NCBI RefSeq assembly: GCF_050624435.1
Contig: NC_134540.1
Location: 106,173,739 to 106,237,738 of the forward strand
From: Tenrec ecaudatus
Taxonomy: Eukaryota; Chordata; Mammalia; Afrosoricida; Tenrecidae
Direction of reading: 5' to 3'
Length of the DNA: 64,000 bases
Below the pieces are notes generated by a model, which worked only from the letters and a program-made list of their open reading frames with translations, was not told where the DNA came from and ran no database searches. The position numbers were made by a program, and so were the translations under genes. This document shows, piece by piece, positions 55,550 to 64,000 of this stretch. The stretch's first letter is position 1, and every line of letters starts with the position of its first letter.

Positions 55550-57400
55550 TCACCCACAGCACCGCCTGGCTCCTTGTTGGCTGGTTAGCCCCCTTTGGTC
55601 TCATGCAAAACCCACTAGCAAAATTCACTTTATGAAGACATTTACCCACTTTGCTACTTTGTTACATGTTATCCTTTCCCCAATTTCATAAACCTCAAGT
55701 CACCCAAGAGTTACAGGAAGGTTTTCCTCTTGTTAGGAATATTGCTAATATTCCCAGCCGTGTCTGTTATTTTAACCATTCACATTTCACATCACCGAGC
55801 TAAGCTGTTCAAGGACTGCAGGTGGTTTTCACCTGTGCCTTTGCCTTACCAGTACCTGGCCGTTTCCCTGGGCATTCTCAGAGATTGTACATCTGTCCCA
55901 ACATTTGCTGACTTTAGCTGAGTAAAACTAAGAAGTAAGACTGTTAGGTCCGTAGCACGTCTACAGTCCGAAGGCAGCAGCAGGTTTAGTCTCGCTATTC
56001 CTAATGCTACATCTGATTAGGGAGGCACATTCCTTTGGGCGACTTGGCTCCACAAGTCACAGGCAGCCATTGTCAGCATCCCAAGTCCCACATCGGAATC
56101 TCCTCGGTGCTCTATGATGTGCAAGAGGGTATGTCTTTCTGGGAACTGTCATTCCACACACCCAGGTTCACGAGCTTAAACATCGTCATCCTTACATTTT
56201 TTCATTCTCGTGTCCCTAGACTAGAAATTATTTGATTATATCTTCAAATACTTTACTAACATTAGTTTATACTCCCTTATCCAGGGTTGTTGGGTTGTTT
56301 TTTTCTTCCTTCTAAACAATACAATTAAGATTATGAGAAATTTAAACAATATTTGCCTTAAAGAGCAGCCAAATGGTGCCCTCTAGAGTGTTGTCACTCA
56401 CACATGGTGTGAAAGCCCTCAAGAAGTTCTCTGGGACCCAGTTCTGAGGGGGACAATGGTCCTAGCTCAGGTCCACTAACAACGAAATCTTTAGGGGAGA
56501 AAAAAAAAAACCTTGAAAGACATGCTTGTTGCTTTCCTAAAGAGTTAGACTAGTAAGATGAGTGTGATGAATTGTAATAATGTTGAACATAGTTTGTCTA
56601 AGAATTGTTGTAATGATTTCGTCCCTCCCCTGAAAACATTGCTACTTCAAGGCTGAAGGCAGTACAGGGGCAAGACAGAGAGGCCTGGGGTGTGAAAGGG
56701 AGAAGCCAGGGATCAGCCTTTCTTTTCTTGTGTTGGATAAAAAGCAGCCCTGCATATGGCCTGGTATGATCAGCTTGGCCTGACATCATTACAATTTAGA
56801 GATCATTATGAGATGGCCTGGTATTCACAGGTAGGCTAGGGGGTAACCCTGATGAACATACATAATTGCACAAAACCCCCATATCAAACAAGTCATTCTG
56901 AGACCAAGAAAAATCGAGATAGTGAACCAGATCCCTCATTGATCTTTTATAAACACAGACAAAAAGGCCCAAATCACAAAGCAACAAATCTTCCCTCTAA
57001 GAATTATAGCCTTACTCTGGAATTAGCCTTACTCTAGTTTTCTCTTCTTCTACATCACATTTATTCAACCTTTATGATCACAGTCACTCTTTGTCAACCC
57101 AGCACCTGCCTGCATACAAGTCCTTCAACCACACACAATCTCTAAATAAATACACTTATAATGTGATACCTGCTCCTAACAAGGTACAACTGATGCATGT
57201 ACAACCAAAACCACATTGACCCCATTTACATCTTGTATTTTATAAGTGAACAAAACAAAAATGTGTGATGCAGACATACCAGAAGAAAAGACTTATAGTC
57301 CTCATTTCTGCAACTGATCATGTGGCCATAGCTTGAATTTAGGTTTACCTTCTTCTACCACCCATTCCTCATTCCCATTGCCAAGTTCAACAGAATTAGT
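55550..57400. other. Intergenic, unassigned
   Basis: No element was identified with confidence. The stretch before 57.4 kb may be the 3' part of the ERV-L fossil, but I see no LTR. Confidence 0.35.
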
Positions 57401-58960
57401 ATTTTGTCTCCAGGTGGAAGCATTTCTTACTTTGGAAATAGGATATTCAGACTTAAGAGCATAGGATAACAGGGACAGGATGCAAAAAAATGTTGCAAAT
57501 GGGTCCCTGGGAGCAACAGTGAGTGGTGCACTCCCATTTATACCCCTTGGTTCCTGGACCTATGACTTCTGGCTATTGGGGAAATAGCACCATGTATTAC
57601 ATGCTGGTTTAGAAAATACACAGCCTCCTGGAGAACATTGCCCCAGCCCTACAAGATACTAGCACCATAATTGGGTCTTTAGAAGACCATTCCATCATCT
57701 ATCAAGCCAGCTACTACAAGATGAACATGGGAAGCCTGGCAATACCCGTGAAGTCTATGAGCATAGGCCCATAGCCGTACTCCATTGGCTATGAAGTCAG
57801 TTCCATGATCCAAGATGATGGTGTATGGGACACCTTATTTATAAATAAGGCATTCTATAAATTCACAGATGGTAGCTTTGGCAGAAGCACTGTGTGCAGA
57901 GAAGGCAAATCCATCTCCAGAGTAAGTGTCTATTCCAGTTAGAACAAACACTGTCGTTTGCTTGATGGAAGTGGCCCAATGCAATTAACCTGCCAACTGA
58001 TTTCTGGTGTATCTCCCCAGTGAATGGTCCCACATTGAGAACTTAGTATCAGTCTCTACTGCTGGCAGATTGAATACTCAGTAGTGGCAGGAACCAGATC
58101 AGTCTTGGTAAGTGGGAGTCTATGTGTAGGGAACTGCGTGTCCCCCTACCCTGAATTTAAGCCATGTAAGACCCTTATGAATTTACTCTCAGTTTCCTGC
58201 CATACAAACTGCCCTGTGATTTTACTGCCCTTTGTTTCATTCCCGCCAGAGTGCGGCTGCCTTGACCCATGCTAGGATTGGTGCTCTTTCACTAGCAGCT
58301 GCTATATTCATTGGTCAATACATGACTGGTGGCATCTCCCCCCAGGTGCTAGGTATGCTTCATTAGCATACTTACCTGTTTGCCTTATTTGGAGATGCAC
58401 GACTATTGGCTACCTCAGTTGTATCTTATTTTACATGTGACGTAATGGTGCCCGCCCTTCATTGGCTATTTAAACCTCTGCTCTCAACTCAATAAACGAG
58501 GCTTGATCAGATTCCTGTCTTGCCTCCATTTCTCACGCCCTTGCCCATCTTCATTCCCAGTCCCTCTTTCAGGTATCCACGTTGTTGATGTCCCGCTGGA
58601 TGGGACATCTATGCTGCTGAGCCTACACATAGCCTTCATCCCTACCATCATGACCACTTTGTTCATGAACCTATTGGGCAAAGAAACCAGTGGTTCTGGA
58701 AAGAAGATAACTTGTTTCCACAATGTATGTCATCCTATCCACTTGATTGCTAAAATCCTTCCCTGCAGCGATAACTCTTCAGTGAGCGTTCACATAAGAC
58801 ACAACTATCTTTACTTTTGTCACCCATTCAAAGAAGTCTGCCTTTGTACCTCTTTCCCATACCTCCTTGTCACCTATGGGACCCAGCCCCACAGTGGAAC
58901 AGGTCCTTAGGCATGGCATGTGTGATTAAGGAAAATATCAAAGAAAAGATGGGGAGATGG
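57400..58960 (-). mobile_element. ERV-L-like pol (integrase region) fossil
   Basis: On the minus strand 58,020-57,560 shows an integrase-like stretch: a W-Q-V-N-C-I-G-P-L-P core entry, then later core and C-terminal motifs in shifting frames with several stops. More of the same gene seems to lie at 58,590-58,900. It is inactive. Limits are approximate and the class assignment rests on recognition of the core motif order. Confidence 0.55.
58124..58579 (+). repeat. LTR of class II-like ERV, inserted in the ERV-L fossil
   Basis: Starts TGTGTAGGGAACTGCGTG. TATTTAAA near 58,467 and AATAAA at 58,491-58,496 are in LTR-like spacing. The 3' boundary is uncertain and no flanking duplication could be defined. 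Confidence 0.6.
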
Positions 58961-59189
58961 GCTCCTCATCCCAATGTCAGTATCAAGAGGAAGAGAGCGA
59001 GTTTATTTCACAGTGAGTATCTACAGTGGCAAGGCAGGCAAGCCTCCATCATACACAGGCACAACAGAGTGGGCTGCGTGTGAACCTGAGATGTCCTGAG
59101 TTCTTTCAGAAGAACACATCAAAGGAAGCGTCTGGCAGGTGAGTGAACAGTGGTGTCCAATGGTGTCCATCGCTTTTTAAGAAACCGCT

Positions 59190-60050
59190 GAAGACAAAGC
59201 AGGTGCATAAGCAAATGTGGTGAAGAAAGCTGATGGTGCCCAGCTATCAAAAGATATAGCGTCTGGGGTCTTACAGGCTTGAAGGTAAACAAGCGGCATC
59301 TAGCTCAGAAGCAACAAAGCTCACATGGAGGCAGCACACCAGCCTGTGCGATCACGAGGTGTTGAAGGGATCAGGTATCAGGACTCATCAGAACAAAAAA
59401 TCTTACCATAGTGAATGAAGGGGGGAGTGCGGAGTGGAGACCCAAAGCCCATTGTCAGCCACTGGAGATCCCCTTGCAGAGGGGTCTCGGTGTGGAGACG
59501 AGCCAGACAGGGTGCGATGTAGCAACAATGAAAAATACAACTTTCCTCTAGTTCCTAAATGCCCCCTGCCCCCCACTATCATGATCCCAATTCTACTTTG
59601 CAAGTCTGGCTAGACCAGAGGATGTACACTGATACAGATAGGAACCAGAAACACAGGGAATCCAGGGCAGATGAACCCTTCAGGACCAGTGGTGTGAGTA
59701 GGTGATACTGGGAACGTAAAGGAGGATGGGTTGGAAAGGGGGACTCAATTACAAGGATCTACATGTGACCTCCTCCCTGGGGGATGGACAACATAAAAGT
59801 GGGTGAAGGGAGATGTTGGACAGGGCAAGATAAGAGAAAATAATAATTTATAAATTATCAAGGGTGCATGAGGGGGGAGCGGTGAGGGAAGGGAAAAAAT
59901 GAGGAGCTGATGCCAGAAGCTTAAGTGGAGAGCAAATGTTTTGAGAATGATGAGGGAAATGAATGTACAAATGAGCTTTACACAACTGATGTATGTATGG
60001 ATTGTAATAAGAGTTGTATAAACCCCTAATAAAACTATTTTTTTAAAAAA
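59190..60050 (+). mobile_element. LINE (L1-type) 3' end, long copy
   Basis: From 'GATGGTGCCCAGCTATCAAA' through 'GGAGTGCGGAGTGGAGACCC' to 'AACCCCTAATAAAACTATTT' and A-rich sequence. It gives the fullest single view of the 3' module order. Confidence 0.87.
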
Positions 60051-60200
60051 AAGAACAAACAAAAAAGAATAGTAAACAGCAGCAGCAATGCTTTTAGAGA
60101 TCAGTATTCTCTTAAGAGTGTGTGTGATACCAGGCATTTGCACAAACAACTTACCATTTTGTAAAGGCTATTTGTGAATAACCTGCTTCCTTGAGAATTT

Positions 60201-60311
60201 CCATATATACTCATGTATAAGCTGTTTTTAGCACATTTTTAACACCGTTTTTGTGGTAAAGTTAGGTGTTTCGGCTCATATTTGGGTTGGCTTATACTCG
60301 AGTATATATGG
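60201..60311 (+). mobile_element. Short MITE with terminal inverted repeats
   Basis: Left end CCATATATACTCATGTATAAG and right-end complement CCATATATACTCGAGTATAAG match at 19 of 21 positions. The element is 111 bp with no coding capacity. The family was not identified. Confidence 0.7.
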
Positions 60312-61225
60312 TATATGAACCTGGACTTCACTATAAGGACCAGGCAACTAAGAGACACAGGAGAAGCTGACTTCTAGCATAATAGGGATAAATGGAACTT
60401 TACTGCTTTCAAAGGTAGGTGTCGCTCAGCTGAGCAGCAGTTGACCAGGCACCTGTAAAAGATGGCTTTACATTAGCATCTTAAAGGAGGGCAGTTGTGG
60501 AGAGAACCCTTTCTATCTGGAGAATGCTTATTGGGTTTTATCTCTATTTCAGAACTGTGGAAGTCTTCTTTCACTAACATTGTGCCTCCTTTTTAGCTGT
60601 AGGAAGAACCAGATACAATAAAGTATCCTTCACTTTCCAAGAGATATCTTGACATACCCCACATCACTGAACCTCTCCATAATTTCACTGAGATGGAAGG
60701 TACCTGAGTTTTCATAGGGCTACTTCCTAACCTCTAGCATGCAAATGTTTTACCAATAAGTCTAGTCATTGATACTGCTTCTTACTAGGTCAAATCAGCA
60801 TACTATCATCAACAACATAATGGACCAACATGACATCTTTTGATAGGGAAAAGTGATCTAGGTCTGGGTGGATAAAATTATGACAGTGCTGGGGAGTTGG
60901 TATTACTCTGAAGTAGGATGGTGAAGGTATACTGTTGCCTTTGCCAGATGAAAGCAAATGGCTTCGGGTGAACTCTGAATTGAGCAAAAGGTATTTACTC
61001 AGGGAAAACAAAATTATCTACATACAGTTTATTACACCAAAACACCCAAAAACCTTTAGCATTTTAATTGATATTTGATTATCATATCATTTTCCCCCAT
61101 TAGCTAATTTACTTTTTTTAAATGTCATTCACTGGTTCTCCACTTTACATTTTCCTCAGCATCCATGTCTCCGAGCTTTATGCATTAATTAACTTTCATC
61201 ATAACTCAGTATTTACTATGTGCAA

Positions 61226-61830
61226 GAACCCTGGTAGCATAGTGATTATGCAGAGTGGTTATGACCCACAAGGTCAGTAGTTCAAAACTATCAGCCATTC
61301 CATAGGAGAAAGAAGGAGCTTTTTACTCCCACAAAGAATTACGGCTTCAGAAACCCACAGGGCAGTCCAGCCCTGTCCTATACAGTTGCTACAAGTTGGA
61401 ACCAACTGGCAGGCAGTGAGTTTGGTTTTGAGTAAAACCATGTTATGTGATTTACATTAAAGGAGCAGCCTTGGTGGTGCACAGGTTAAAGCTAACAAAA
61501 AGGTCAGTGGTTCAGACAAACCCCCCCAGCCACTCTCTAGAAGAACAATGTCATAGTCTGCTTTTGTAAAGATTACAGTCTTAGAAACCCTATGGGCCAG
61601 TTCTATTTTATTCTATTCTATACAGTTGCTATGAGTCAGAATGGGTTCAGCAGCAATGGGTTTGGGTTTTAGTAAGTCTTTAGTCTTACTTAAGGAGCCT
61701 TGGTGGCTCTGTGGGTGAAATCGTGGGCTGCTGACTGCAAAGTCAGCAATGGGAACCCATCAGCCACTCCAAGGGAGAAACTTTGCTGCTCCTGTAAAAA
61801 CCTACAGTGGGCTTAGTCTTTCTTTGGGCC
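61226..61830 (+). repeat. Three consecutive AfroSINE copies
   Basis: 61,226-61,440, 61,465-61,675 and 61,690-61,830 each start with a CCTGGTAGC/CTTGGTGG head in the same orientation, 15-35 bp apart. A minus-strand copy follows at 61,905-62,060. Confidence 0.85.
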
Positions 61831-62080
61831 CCTGGTTTGTTTCACAAACCTGAAAAGAAAACTTATAATGTGAACCACTCTGCTTCTAAAAGCCACAACC
61901 TATGTGAGTCTACTCTCTCTGCCATCAAGTTGATGCTGACTCATAGTGACCCACTCCCTGTGTGTTTCTGAGATTGTAACTGTTTACAGGAGTAGAAAGT
62001 CCAATCTTTCTCCCTCAAAGCTGCTGGTGCCCAAAGCATAAGCACTATACCACCAAGGTTTCTATGTGAGTCTAAGAGAG

Positions 62081-62118
62081 GTAGAAATACATACATATAT
62101 ACATACATACATACATAC
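62081..62118 (+). repeat. (CATA)n microsatellite
   Basis: About nine ACAT/ATAC units next to a SINE. Confidence 0.9.
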
Positions 62119-62199
62119 CACCAACAACATCAAACCTTTTGCCATTGAATCTATTCCCACGCATGGTGGTGGCCTCATGTGTTATAGAGCGTATTACTT

Positions 62200-63450
62200 C
62201 TGGGTAGACTAGAGAAATAAGTCCAGGGAGACTCAGATGTGTATAAGAGAGTGTTTTACATAAAGGGTAATTGTACATTAAGAAAGCATCCCGACCCAGT
62301 CCAGTCCCAGCCCATAAGTCCGATATTAGCCCATATGTCCGATCCTGGTCTATAAAGTCCTATTCAGACTCATGAAACACATGCGATGACACCAAATGCA
62401 GGGCAATCACAGCCCAGTGGGTAGGAAGTCTTTTGATCCAGGGGTGGTGTAAGCATCTCAGCACTGGCAGGGGTCTCCACATGGCTTCTCCAGTTCAGGG
62501 TACTAGCGCAGTTCCATGTGTCTTGTCAGTAGAATGTCTTCCAGGGAGTGAGCCAAGAGAAAGTGTGAGATATAAAAAGACCTTTCCCCAGTTTTGTCTC
62601 CCCCAAAGATATGCCAAACATTAGAGGCTATTTGCCAGCACATGGTGGGAGGTCAGATGTATTCAGCCTTCAGACTGTCTCATCCCACCATAGGTGGGGC
62701 CCACTCCCTGCTGTCAAGGACAATGGATTACTTCTCCCAGAAGGCTTTCAGCCATCACCTGCTCCACTGTAGGTGGGTTCACACCCTACTGATAATGGTT
62801 TGTATGGAGAGCCCAAGAACAGGTCAAACTGGCTCAGTGACATCCAAAATCAGGTTGCCACCCTGAATCTAGGATCTGCCCATCTTGTCACATGTATACC
62901 CCAATCCCTCCCCTTCCTATTGCGTGTATACCCCTAGATTGTCCCCCCTCTCATTACTGTATTACCTACAGCACAACCCCTTCCTGTGACGTATGTCCTC
63001 ACCTTAATTAGGGGGCTTGCACACTCCCAAAGAGATATATAAGCCTTGGTAAGTAATAAACCGCTCTTACTTGCTCCTGGAATTCCCACCTTCCACATCC
63101 TCACATGGACCACCGAGATGGGACAAAGTAAGCGTGCTACCGTGAAATATGTTTGACTCCTTCATTTTACTCTCTCTTCAGTCTCTCTTATTTTCTATGA
63201 CTTTACTATAATACTTATTTATTATCACTGTACAATTGCATCTACTGGACCTGTGATGATTTGTTAGGGGCTGGCTACCCTGACAAGAAAGAAGTGTCTC
63301 CCACCTCCAATGAGGAAAATCAGCAGTTCCCAGAATTCTCAGGAGAAGACCATACCCACACAGAGGTCTTATTGGCTATCTCCAGATTGACAGGCTAGGC
63401 TCCACCCTACACTCTGAATCCTCAAATTGACACCAGGTTACATAACTACC
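62200..63450 (-). repeat. Dispersed repeat (as at 45.2 kb) split by an LTR
   Basis: 62,200-62,611 and 63,286-63,450 together match the element at 45.2 kb in order: 'GGGTAGACTAGAGAAATAAG', 'GACTCATGAAACACATGCGA', then 'GATTGACAGGCTAGGCTCCA' and 'TTGACACCAGGTTACATAAC'. Confidence 0.6.
62612..63285 (+). repeat. LTR (ERV), inserted in a dispersed repeat
   Basis: Starts TGCCAAACATTAGAGGC and ends GGCTACCCTGACA. TATATAAG near 63,038 and AATAAA near 63,055 are in LTR spacing. Flanks AGATA and AGAAA could be a 5-bp duplication with one mismatch. Solo, 674 bp. Confidence 0.78.
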
Positions 63451-63469
63451 ACCCAGAGTAAAGCTTCTC

Positions 63470-63595
63470 CATAAGGTTCTCTTGTCTGTAAATGTTACAG
63501 AACCAGATGCCAGGCCTTTCCTTCACAGTACTGCTGGGTGGGTTCAAACTGCCAACCTCTAGGTTAGTAGTCAAGACCGAGTACCACCCAGACAC
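63470..63595 (-). repeat. AfroSINE fragment
   Basis: 'ATGCCAGGCCTTTCCTTCAC' and 'AACCTCTAGGTTAGTAGTCA', the complement of the longer AfroSINE subtype. Confidence 0.7.
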
Positions 63596-64000
63596 TATAT
63601 ACACACACAATCTCTTGCCCTCAGAGAGCTTACCAAGAAAGAGGAAACAAGAGAAACAGGAGGGGAGGTTATGTAAGGCACCGAGTCATCAGAATCTATA
63701 ACTCCGGCTGGTCAAGCCAGAACAGTGCCCAGTGTGGGACCCAGGAGGAACGTCTGAATGCGACATAGCAGCTGGCAGTATGATGGGGAAGACCTCAGGC
63801 CCGTGGAGCCTCCTCTGACAAGCGAAAAGGAGACTTAGGAACAGATCATCTCTGAAGAGGATAGGGGTGTGGGGGGAGTAGGTGATAAAGGGGAACAGAG
63901 GCACATTGATGACAGCCCTCAAATTCTGTCACCACTGGCTCACCCACAGTGTGTGTCAGGGCGAGAAAGATGGGCTTGAGGCAGAACACTTGGTTTGGCT

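Overview
This is a mammalian genomic window: a single intron-rich gene embedded in dense interspersed repeats. On the + strand it carries exons 2-23 of SLC15A1 (PEPT1, the intestinal/renal proton-coupled oligopeptide transporter), from 4,987 to the stop codon at 42,026-42,028. I placed all 22 exons by reading frame, GT/AG boundaries and recall of the human PEPT1 protein. They join in frame and predict about 712 residues; human PEPT1 has 708. Exon 1 (5' UTR plus the first codon and one base) is not recognisable and probably lies upstream of the window.

The repeat content points to Afrotheria. tRNA-derived SINEs of AfroSINE type are scattered on both strands. The 3' end of an RTE-class LINE shares its tail with those SINEs. 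There are also many 5'-truncated LINE tails (probably L1) ending in a shared '...CCCCTAATAAAATG-A(n)' terminus. SPIN-like hAT elements with 8-bp target duplications are present as well. To my knowledge, SPIN in Afrotheria has been reported only from tenrecs, so a tenrec such as Echinops is my best guess. This is inference, not proof.

Layout: 1-4,986 is intron 1 or upstream sequence holding only repeats. 4,987-42,028 is the SLC15A1 coding region, its introns filled with SINEs, LINE tails, Tigger-like fossils and a 1.05-kb minisatellite in intron 7. 42,029-about 43,705 is the 3' UTR with two candidate poly(A) signals. From 43.7 kb to the end I see no host gene. That part holds endogenous retrovirus remains: a gag-pro fossil with a tRNA-Phe-like primer site at 47.2-49.85 kb, LTRs at 51.1-51.6, 53.6-54.4, 58.1-58.6 and 62.6-63.3 kb, and an ERV-L-like pol fossil at 57.4-58.9 kb. 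More LINE and SINE copies lie between them.

I did not find a new multi-gene system. The most interesting material is structural. The minisatellite appears to have grown inside a SINE. A Tigger fossil is split by two LINE insertions with recognisable target duplications. SPIN copies sit inside a SINE and inside an LTR. In the transporter itself, a conserved arginine (human R282) is replaced by lysine and the C-terminal tail carries an enlarged acidic/basic tract.
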